A DNA stretch of 8,417 nucleotides from Actinomycetota bacterium (GTDB lineage Bacteria > Actinomycetota > Actinomycetes > Mycobacteriales > Jatrophihabitantaceae): positions 1 to 8,417 of the forward strand of contig JAFAWL010000073.1 of assembly GCA_019241805.1 (NCBI GenBank), given 5' to 3'. The notes under the pieces are model-generated. The model searched no databases, had not been told where the DNA came from, and was given only the letters and a program-made list of their open reading frames with translations. The first letter of the stretch is position 1. Every line of letters starts with the position of its first letter. Below are positions 1-6,137 of the stretch, piece by piece. A program made the position numbers and the translations under genes.

Positions 1-1
1 G

Positions 2-835
2 AAGGACCGGACCGGCGAATCTCGACTCGCGCTGGCCGGCGGAGTGGCGCTCAATTGCGTCGCCAACACTCGGCTCCACGCCGAGGCCGGCTTCGAACAG
101 GTGTGGGTGCAACCGGCCGCGGGCGATGCCGGTACGGCCCTCGGCGCCGCGTTGACGCTGAGCGCCGCGAACGGTGAGCGCACCGAGCCGATGCCCGACG
201 CGTCGCTCGGACGGGGATTCACTGATGACCAGATCGAGCACATGCTTCGCACAGCCCGAGTTGCTTATGAGCGACCGAGGGATGTCGCGGCCGTCGTCGC
301 CCAGACACTCGCGCGGGACGGCATCGTGGCCTGGGTGCAGGGCCGAGCGGAGTACGGGCCGCGCGCCCTGGGCCGACGTTCGCTGCTCGCCCATCCGGGG
401 CGGCCGGAGAATCTCATTCGATTGAACGACGTCAAAGGCCGGGAGCAGTTCCGCCCGGTGGCGCCGATGGTGCGGGTCGAGCGAGCCGCCGAGATCTTTT
501 CTCGCGGTCCCCTGCCCTCCCCTTACATGCTGTTCGTGCACGATGTCGCCGAACAATGGCGTCCGCGCATCCCCGCCGTCGTGCACGTGGACGGCACCGC
601 CCGGATCCAGACCGTCGATTCCGCCGACGATCCATTGCTGGCCCGCATGCTGCAGTGCTTCGAGCACGCCACCGGACTGCCGGTCGTGGTGAACACGAGC
701 CTCAACACGGCCGGCCGGCCGATGGTGGACGACATCAAGGATGCGTTGGAGTGTTTCGGATCCACGCCGATCGATCTCTTGGCCATCGGCCCGTTCGTGG
801 CGCGTCGCCCCGAGCTCGACGGACGGTCGCTATGA
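2..835 (+). CDS. Carbamoyltransferase, NodU/CmcH/TobZ family (C-terminal part, 5' end outside window)
   Basis: Transfers a carbamoyl group from carbamoyl phosphate, through an adenylate intermediate in this family, to a hydroxyl, commonly of a sugar. About 277 residues are visible; family members are usually 500-600 residues, so roughly half lies upstream. The reading frame is open from base 2. The visible part starts near the end of the Kae1-like domain with LALAGGVALNCVAN and WVQPAAGDAGTALGAAL, both hallmarks of the family. The YrdC-like C-terminal domain follows, with GRAEYGPRALGRRS (about bases 341-382), FRPVAP, and VVNTSLN near bases 686-706. A GTG at 44 lies inside the conserved AGGVALN motif and is not the start. 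The stop overlaps the next gene's ATG by 4 nt. The neighbouring heptose genes and glycosyltransferases suggest it carbamoylates a sugar, possibly heptose, of the same glycan. The family is certain; the acceptor is inferred. Confidence 0.93.
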   Translation, partial: KDRTGESRLALAGGVALNCVANTRLHAEAGFEQVWVQPAAGDAGTALGAALTLSAANGERTEPMPDASLGRGFTDDQIEHMLRTARVAYERPRDVAAVVAQTLARDGIVAWVQGRAEYGPRALGRRSLLAHPGRPENLIRLNDVKGREQFRPVAPMVRVERAAEIFSRGPLPSPYMLFVHDVAEQWRPRIPAVVHVDGTARIQTVDSADDPLLARMLQCFEHATGLPVVVNTSLNTAGRPMVDDIKDALECFGSTPIDLLAIGPFVARRPELDGRSL

Positions 836-2379
836 CACCGTTCAGCCTCGTCGTCCCGACGATCGGTCGGCCGTCGCTGGGTCACCTACTCGCGTCCCTC
901 GCACCACTCGAGGCATCTCGGCCGCACGCAATCGTTCTAGTCGACGACCGGCGCGACGGTGGCCCGCTTCACCTGCAGGACCTCGACGGCGACCTGATGC
1001 GCCTGATTCGCGTCGTCCGGTCGGGCGGTCGCGGGCCGGCCGCGGCTCGCAACGTCGGCTGGCGGTCATCGGTCGGTGACTGGATCGTCTTTCTCGACGA
1101 CGATGTGCAGGTCGGGCCGCAGTGGTGGTCAGCGCTGCCGGATGACCTCGACGTGCCCGCGGACGTCGCGGGCGTGCAGGCACGTATCGAGGTGCCGCTC
1201 CCATCGACTCGTCGTCCCACCGACTGGGAACGAAACACGGCCGGGCTGGCCGACGCCGCCTGGATCACCGCCGACATGGCCTATCGGCGAGTGGTGCTCG
1301 ACGAGGTCGGCGGTTTCGACGAGCGGTTCCCGCGAGCGTTCCGAGAAGACGCTGACCTAGCCCTGCGAGTGCTCGATCACGGCTATCGACTGGAGCGCGG
1401 CCGCCGGGTGACCCGACACCCGGTGCGCCCGGCGCCGTGGTCGATCAGTGTTAGCCAGCAACGGGGCAACGCCGACGACGCGTTGATGCGCGTGCTGCAC
1501 GGCCGTGATTGGCGTCGACGCGCGGCCGCGCCGGCCGGAGCCCGCCCGTGGCACATCACGACCGCGCTCGCCGCGATGATCGCCACGACCGGACTGGTGA
1601 CTCGACATCGTCGGACCGCCGTGACCGGCGGCCTGGCCTGGACAGCACTCAGCCTGCGCTTCGCCGCCACGCGAATCGCGGCCGGCCCACGGACCCTTCG
1701 AGAGATCGCTGTCATGGCCGTGACCAGTGCCCTCATCCCTCCGGTTGCCGTCGCGCACTGGCTGCGCGGCACGGTGTGCCACCGTCATGCCGACCAGAAG
1801 ATCGACACCCGATCGTCAACCGACGTACGAGCGGTACTCCTCGATCGCGACGGCACGCTGATCCACGACGTGCCCTACAACGGCGACCCCGATCGGGTCG
1901 AGCCGATGCCGGAGGCCCGGGCGGCGCTCGAACGTTTGCGGCAGGCCGGCCTGAAGCTCGCCGTCGTCAGCAACCAGTCGGGAATCGGCCGCGGTCTGAT
2001 CGGCATCGAGGACGTCACCGCAGTCAATCGACGCGTCGAGGACTTGCTCGGTCCGTTCGACGACTGGGAGATCTGCCCGCACGACGTTCGCGCGGGCTGC
2101 TCGTGCCGCAAGCCCCGACCGGCGCTGCTGCACCGCGCCGCGCGCACCCTCGGTGTCCGGATCGACGCGTGCGTAGTCATCGGCGACATCGGCGCTGATC
2201 TCGCCGCGGCGGCCGATGCCGGCGCCGCGGCGGCTGCGCTGATACCGACGCCGGCGACCCGACGGCGCGAGGTCCGGCGCGCGGCATGGGTCGAGCCCGA
2301 TCTGAACCACGCCGTCGAAAAGATCCTGACCAGTTTTGCTTCTCCCCGGCTCGCCGTCGCCACCGGAGCCGACTCATGA
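832..2379 (+). CDS. Fusion protein: GT2 glycosyltransferase + HAD-IIIA (GmhB-type) heptose bisphosphate phosphatase
   Basis: 515 residues in two catalytic parts. Residues 1 to about 235 are a GT2 (GT-A fold) domain: N-terminal FSLVVPTIGRPS, the metal/nucleotide-binding triple Asp D89-D91 in FLDDD, and the acceptor-base motif REDADLALR (E172-D173). The QxxRW signature of processive enzymes is absent. Residues about 241-311 hold three hydrophobic stretches. Residues about 331-500 are a HAD phosphatase: motif I DRDGT (nucleophile D338, acid/base D340), motif II SNQSG (380-384), Zn ligands C415, H417, C423 and C425 followed by RKP (motif III K427), and motif IV GDIGAD (451-456). The family match predicts removal of the 7-phosphate from D-glycero-D-manno-heptose 1,7-bisphosphate, the GmhB step missing elsewhere in the window. 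The ATG at 832 starts directly on the GT2 strand and overlaps the upstream stop; the frame stays open upstream to 556, but that is shadow. The GT2 donor and acceptor are unknown. Confidence 0.93.
   Translation: MTPFSLVVPTIGRPSLGHLLASLAPLEASRPHAIVLVDDRRDGGPLHLQDLDGDLMRLIRVVRSGGRGPAAARNVGWRSSVGDWIVFLDDDVQVGPQWWSALPDDLDVPADVAGVQARIEVPLPSTRRPTDWERNTAGLADAAWITADMAYRRVVLDEVGGFDERFPRAFREDADLALRVLDHGYRLERGRRVTRHPVRPAPWSISVSQQRGNADDALMRVLHGRDWRRRAAAPAGARPWHITTALAAMIATTGLVTRHRRTAVTGGLAWTALSLRFAATRIAAGPRTLREIAVMAVTSALIPPVAVAHWLRGTVCHRHADQKIDTRSSTDVRAVLLDRDGTLIHDVPYNGDPDRVEPMPEARAALERLRQAGLKLAVVSNQSGIGRGLIGIEDVTAVNRRVEDLLGPFDDWEICPHDVRAGCSCRKPRPALLHRAARTLGVRIDACVVIGDIGADLAAAADAGAAAAALIPTPATRRREVRRAAWVEPDLNHAVEKILTSFASPRLAVATGADS
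2365..2368 (+). promoter_or_regulatory. Shine-Dalgarno GGAG for the first GT9 gene
   Basis: GGAG ends 7 nt before the ATG at 2376, ideal spacing for 16S rRNA pairing. It lies within the last codons of the GT2-HAD gene and supports 2376 as the start, rather than the upstream in-frame GTG at 2286, which falls inside the HAD domain. Confidence 0.6.
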
Positions 2380-3413
2380 GCGGCCGGCGCGTTCTCGTCG
2401 TTCGTCTCGACAGCTTGGGCGACGTCGTGGTCTGCGGCCCGGCCGTCCGAGCCGTTGCCGCTCATGCCGATCGCGTCACGTTCCTCGCCGGCCCGCGGGG
2501 GGAGGCAGTGGCGCGACTGCTACCCGGGGTCGATGACGTGATCACCTGGACCTGCCCGTGGATCATGGCTGATCCGCCACCGATCGAGCGCGAAGAGATC
2601 GATCGGCTGGTCGCTCGAGTGCGAGCCGCGCACGTGGACGAGGCCCTGATCCTTACGTCGTTCCACCAATCGGCGCTGCCGACCGCGCTGGTGCTGCGAC
2701 TGGCCGGCGTCGCCCGCATCACGGCGGTGAGCGAGGATTTCCCCGGGCGCCTCGTCGATCTTCGCCTGCCGTCTCCGCCGGACGAGCACGAATCTCAACG
2801 CATGCTGTGGATCGCCGAGGCGGCCGGCTTCACGTTGCCCCCGGACGACGATCGCCGGCCCCGGTTGGCCACGCTCGACTGCGCCTCGCCCTTCGATCCC
2901 GGGTATGTCGTCGTGCATCCGGGTACGGACGCGCCCGCTCGGGCCTATCCGATCGAGGCTTGGACCGAGGTCGTGGCCCGACTGACCGAGACCGGCCGAC
3001 GAGTGATCGTCACGGGCACCGCAACCGAGCGCGTGGTGGTCGCCCGAGCGACCGCCGGCGCGTGCCGACCGGAATTCGTCGTGGCCACCGCCGGCGCATT
3101 CAGTGTCGCCGAGTTGGCCGCGGTGTTACGCGTCGCCGACGTCGTCATTGCGGGTAACACCGGGCCGGCGCACATCGCCGCCGCGGTCGGTACGCCGGTC
3201 GTCTCCTTGTTCGCACCGGTCGTGCCCGCCCGACGGTGGTCGCCGCTGGGCGCCGCGGCGATCGTGCTGGGCGATCAACAGGCTGCCTGTCGCGGGTCGA
3301 GATCACGTACCTGTCCGATCGCGGGGCATCCGTGCCTGAGTTCGGTGACACCGGCCCAGGTCGTGGCCGCGGTCGACGAACTCGCACCGCAACGCAGTCG
3401 GGTCGTCTCATGA
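2376..3413 (+). CDS. GT9 glycosyltransferase, ADP-heptose:glycan heptosyltransferase-like (first copy)
   Basis: 345 residues, the usual size for GT9 (WaaC/WaaF/WaaQ) enzymes, which transfer heptose from ADP-heptose. The N-terminal half has the acceptor-side signature VVRLDSLGDVV; D16 aligns with the proposed catalytic base of WaaC (D13). The C-terminal half has VVHPGTDAPARAYP (178-192; R189 sits where WaaC has the donor-binding Lys192) and the donor-site loop AGNTGPAH (259-266) followed by GTPVVSLFAPVVPARRW. N261 replaces the Asp usual in this loop. The tail has C305, C313 and C320, like the Cys-containing tails of many GT9 proteins. No signal peptide or membrane segment is evident, so it is probably cytoplasmic. 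It overlaps both neighbours by 4 nt. Leu251 is encoded by TTA, the only in-frame TTA in the window. GT9 membership is firm; heptose specificity is inferred from family and context. Confidence 0.92.
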   Translation: MSGRRVLVVRLDSLGDVVVCGPAVRAVAAHADRVTFLAGPRGEAVARLLPGVDDVITWTCPWIMADPPPIEREEIDRLVARVRAAHVDEALILTSFHQSALPTALVLRLAGVARITAVSEDFPGRLVDLRLPSPPDEHESQRMLWIAEAAGFTLPPDDDRRPRLATLDCASPFDPGYVVVHPGTDAPARAYPIEAWTEVVARLTETGRRVIVTGTATERVVVARATAGACRPEFVVATAGAFSVAELAAVLRVADVVIAGNTGPAHIAAAVGTPVVSLFAPVVPARRWSPLGAAAIVLGDQQAACRGSRSRTCPIAGHPCLSSVTPAQVVAAVDELAPQRSRVVS

Positions 3414-4348
3414 GGATCCTGATCTGGCATGTGCACGGCAGCTGGACGACGGCGTTCGTGCAGGGCCGGCATGAGTACCTCCTGCCGGTCGTCCCGGACC
3501 GGGGACCGGACGGGCGAGGTCGAGCCACCAGCTGGTCGTGGCCGGGGTCCGCGACCGAACGAACGCCCGCTCAGCTGCGACAGGACGACGTCGACCTGGT
3601 GATCCTGCAACGCCCGCACGAAATCGAGTTGACCGAGCAATGGACCGGCCGCCGACCCGGCCGTGACGTCGCCGCCGCGTACCTCGAACACAACGCACCG
3701 GAACCGCACCCGGTTGACAGCCGCCACCCCTTGGCTGACCAGACCGAGATCTCGGTCGTACACGTCACTCACTTCAACCAGCTGTACTGGGACAGTGGGC
3801 GCGCGCCTTCACGAGTGATCGAGCACGGCGTGCTCGACCCGGGTCCGCTGTATACCGGGGAACTCGCGCACGCCGCTGCCGTGATCAACGAACCCGGGCG
3901 TCGCGGACGTACGGTCGGCGCCGATCTGTTCGACCGATTCGACGGTCTGCCCATCGACCGCTTCGGGATGGGCGACGAGCTGATCCGCGGAACGACGAAC
4001 GCCGGAGACCTGCCGCAGGCGCGACTTCATCACGAACTCGCGCGCCGCCGCGCATACCTGCACCTGTATCGCTGGACGTCCCTCGGCCTGGCCTTGATCG
4101 AGGCAATGCTGCTCGGGCTGCCGGTCGTCACGCTGGCGGCGACCGCAACCGCGCTCGCGGTCGCTCCGGGAAGCGGCGTCGTGTCGAGCGACATCGAGGT
4201 GTTGCGTGCCGCTGTTCGACACTTTCTCGCCGACGCCGACGCCGCCCGCGCCGCCGGACAACTCGCTCGCCGGCACGCCCTCCACCGCTACGGAATCGAC
4301 CGATTCCTCGACGACTGGGACGACCTGATCAAGGAGGTGACCGGATGA
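3410..4348 (+). CDS. Short GT-B fold glycosyltransferase (GT1/GT4-like)
   Basis: 312 residues, shorter than the roughly 370-420 of typical GT4 enzymes. The N-terminus MRILIWHVHGSWTTAFVQG, then YLLPVVPDRGPDGRGRA, matches from memory a conserved actinobacterial glycosyltransferase family that occurs in clusters like this one. Further visible landmarks are LEHNAP (92-97), VVHVTHFNQLYWDSG (116-130), VIEHGVLDPGPLYTGE (136-151), AGDLPQ (198-203) and RWTSLGLALIEAM (221-233). The last segment is the GT-B donor loop. Its second Glu (E231) is present, but the first Glu of the usual E-x7-E motif is Thr223. The ATG at 3410 overlaps the GT9 stop; there is no clear Shine-Dalgarno, so translation probably depends on reinitiation. 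Its 3' end carries the strong ribosome-binding site of the next gene. Donor and acceptor sugars cannot be deduced. Confidence 0.88.
   Translation: MRILIWHVHGSWTTAFVQGRHEYLLPVVPDRGPDGRGRATSWSWPGSATERTPAQLRQDDVDLVILQRPHEIELTEQWTGRRPGRDVAAAYLEHNAPEPHPVDSRHPLADQTEISVVHVTHFNQLYWDSGRAPSRVIEHGVLDPGPLYTGELAHAAAVINEPGRRGRTVGADLFDRFDGLPIDRFGMGDELIRGTTNAGDLPQARLHHELARRRAYLHLYRWTSLGLALIEAMLLGLPVVTLAATATALAVAPGSGVVSSDIEVLRAAVRHFLADADAARAAGQLARRHALHRYGIDRFLDDWDDLIKEVTG
4331..4340 (+). promoter_or_regulatory. Near-perfect Shine-Dalgarno for the GT4 gene
   Basis: AAGGAGGTGA is complementary to the 3' end of 16S rRNA over ten bases. The GGAGG core (4333-4337) ends 7 nt before the ATG at 4345. It also encodes K308-E309-V310 near the end of the upstream protein. 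It fixes the start of the GT4 gene and is by far the strongest ribosome-binding site in the window. Confidence 0.85.
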
Positions 4349-5550
4349 GAATCGCGCTCGTCTCCGAGCACGCCAGCCCGTTGGCCGTTGTAGGCGGGGT
4401 GGACGCGGGCGGTCAGAACGTGCACGTCGCGGAACTGGCCAACGCCCTGGCCGATCGAGGCCATCACATCGTCGTTTACACCCGTCGTGACGACCCTCAC
4501 CTGCCGACGCGGGTGACCATGCGATCGCGTGTGACCGTCGAACACGTATGCGCCGGACCGGCGGCACCGATTGGAAAGGACGACCTGCTCCCGCACATTC
4601 CGCAGTTCGGACAGCAATTGCAGGAATGCCTGCGCAACGAGCGCCCGGCCGTAGTACACGCGCACTTTTGGATGAGCGGCCTAGCCGCCCTCGCCGCGGC
4701 GGGGCCGCTGGCGCTACCCGTCGTGCAAACCTTTCACGCCCTCGGTTCGGTCAAGAGGCGCTATCAGGGATCGGCCGATACCAGCCCTCCCGAACGGATC
4801 GGCCTGGAGCGCACCGTTATCGACCGTGTCCAGCGGGTAGTCGCGTCGTGCGACGACGAACGACGGGAATTGGTCGAGCTCGGAGCCGAACCGGATCGGG
4901 TCGTCATCGTTCCCTCCGGCGTCAGCCTGACGCACTTCACGCCGGAAGGGCGGGCCGCACGGCGCTGCCGTCCCCGGCTGTTGAGCATCGGTCGGTTGGT
5001 CGCTCGCAAGGGCCACGACGACGCGATACGGGTGATCGCGGCCCATCCCCAGGCCGAGCTGCTGATCGTCGGTGGTCCGGAAGCGGGTGCGTTCGAATCC
5101 GACTCGGAGGTGCGACGACTGCGGGCGTTGGCCCGCGAGCTGAAGATGGAGGACCGGGTTCGCCTGACCGGTCGCCTCGCCCAGGCCGAGCTGCCGGCGT
5201 TGCTCCGCTCGGCCGACGCGGTGCTCTGCCTGCCCTGGTACGAGCCGTTCGGCATCGTTCCCCTGGAGGCGATGGCCTGCGGAGTACCGGTAATCGGTAG
5301 CGCGGTCGGCGGCCTGCTCGACACCGTCCGCGACGGCGACACCGGGTTGCTCGTGCCTCCGCGCGACGTGCCGGCCGCGAGCGCCGCCGTCACGGAACTT
5401 CTCGAGGACACGGCCTTCCGTGACCGGATGGGCAAAGCCGCTCGCGACCGGGCCGAGGACTACGAATGGTCCTCGGTCGCCGCCCGGGCCGAACGAGCCT
5501 ATGTCGCCGCCATCCACGCGCATCGTACCAACCGGCCGGTGGCCCGATGA
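4345..5550 (+). CDS. GT4 family glycosyltransferase
   Basis: 401 residues, full length for GT4 retaining GT-B enzymes. The N-terminal domain has the glycine-rich acceptor/phosphate loop VGGVDAGGQNVHV (16-28), similar to sucrose-phosphate synthase and MshA-like enzymes, and VVHAHFWMSG (103-112). The C-terminal domain has SIGRLVARKG (214-223; R217 and K222 in the place of the diphosphate-binding Arg/Lys), LIVGGPE (240-246) and the E-x7-E donor motif YEPFGIVPLEAM (E300, E308), then GVPVIGSAVGG. All key residues are intact, so it should be active with a nucleotide-sugar donor, which cannot be identified from the sequence. The loop resemblance to MshA does not make it MshA: the mycothiol context is absent and the flanking genes are glycan and heptose genes. 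The start is set by the strong Shine-Dalgarno and the ATGA overlap with the previous gene. Confidence 0.93.
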   Translation: MRIALVSEHASPLAVVGGVDAGGQNVHVAELANALADRGHHIVVYTRRDDPHLPTRVTMRSRVTVEHVCAGPAAPIGKDDLLPHIPQFGQQLQECLRNERPAVVHAHFWMSGLAALAAAGPLALPVVQTFHALGSVKRRYQGSADTSPPERIGLERTVIDRVQRVVASCDDERRELVELGAEPDRVVIVPSGVSLTHFTPEGRAARRCRPRLLSIGRLVARKGHDDAIRVIAAHPQAELLIVGGPEAGAFESDSEVRRLRALARELKMEDRVRLTGRLAQAELPALLRSADAVLCLPWYEPFGIVPLEAMACGVPVIGSAVGGLLDTVRDGDTGLLVPPRDVPAASAAVTELLEDTAFRDRMGKAARDRAEDYEWSSVAARAERAYVAAIHAHRTNRPVAR

Positions 5551-6137
5551 ACGCCCACGTCAGTGCTCTGATGGCGACGCTGTCCCGCTGCGCCGAACCG
5601 TGCGCGAGGGCCGAAGCCTGGGGCCGGGAGCTGGCCGGCCGACTGCCGGCGGGCGCCCGTTTGCTCGTGGCCGGCAACGGCGGAAGCGCCGCCCAGGCCC
5701 AGCACCTGTCGGCCGAGCTGGTCGGCCGGTACTGCCACGACCGTCGACCGCTGTCCTCGATCTCGCTGCACACCGACACCTCGGCGCTGACCGCAATCCT
5801 CAATGACTACGGCCGGGACGAGGTGTTCGCGCGCCAGGTGTGCGCGCACGGACGGGCTGGTGACATATGCCTGCTGCTGTCGACCTCGGGCAGCAGCAGC
5901 AACCTGCTGGCCGCGGCTCGGTCAGCTCGCGACTGTGGCGTCACGGTGTGGGCGATGACGGGAGCGCGACCCAACCCGCTGGCCGAGCTCGCCGACGACG
6001 TGCTGGCCGTACCCTCGACGGTCACCGCGACGGTGCAAGAGATTCACCTGGTCGCGCTTCACCTCGTCTGCGAGGCATTGGACGAGTTCTTGGGGCGCCG
6101 AGCCGATCTCACCCTGGCGGCGGGATCGCGGCCGTGA
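5547..6137 (+). CDS. gmhA: Sedoheptulose 7-phosphate isomerase (GmhA-type SIS domain protein)
   Basis: 196 residues, the standard GmhA length. It converts sedoheptulose 7-phosphate to D-glycero-D-manno-heptose 7-phosphate, the first committed step to ADP-heptose, in the cytoplasm as a tetramer in characterised homologues. Visible motifs are the phosphate-binding GNGGSAAQAQHLSAEL (43-58) and LSTSGSSSN (111-119), and the C-terminal VQEIHLVALHLVCE (163-176). E57 and H172 align with the acid/base pair of E. coli GmhA (E65, H180), and Q164 with its Q172. Other SIS proteins such as DiaA share the fold, but the catalytic residues and the adjacent hldE-like gene favour GmhA. The ATG at 5547 overlaps the GT4 stop by 4 nt and has no clear Shine-Dalgarno; the open frame upstream of it is out-of-frame GT4 sequence. 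Confidence 0.93.
   Translation: MNAHVSALMATLSRCAEPCARAEAWGRELAGRLPAGARLLVAGNGGSAAQAQHLSAELVGRYCHDRRPLSSISLHTDTSALTAILNDYGRDEVFARQVCAHGRAGDICLLLSTSGSSSNLLAAARSARDCGVTVWAMTGARPNPLAELADDVLAVPSTVTATVQEIHLVALHLVCEALDEFLGRRADLTLAAGSRP

Noticed and set aside
44..46. GTG at 44 as the start of a short carbamoyltransferase
   Set aside because: It lies inside the conserved AGGVALN motif and the frame is open to the window edge, so the gene simply continues upstream.
556..831. Upstream extension of the GT2-HAD frame to a start at 556
   Set aside because: The extension is Arg/Pro-rich out-of-frame sequence of the carbamoyltransferase; the GT2 fold begins immediately after the ATG at 832.
4714..5523. Antisense open frame (269 codons) opposite the GT4 gene
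   Set aside because: It is a shadow of an intact GT4 gene; the composition is low in hydrophobic core patterns and no motif is visible.
4345..5550. GT4 gene as mshA (mycothiol biosynthesis)
   Set aside because: It shares the GGxxxGGQNVHV loop, but that is common to several GT4 subfamilies and the surroundings are heptose and glycan genes, not mycothiol genes.
5867..6133. Upstream extension of the hldE-like frame
   Set aside because: This part is out-of-frame gmhA sequence; the GTG at 6134 gives the expected PfkB N-terminus and the operon's overlap pattern.
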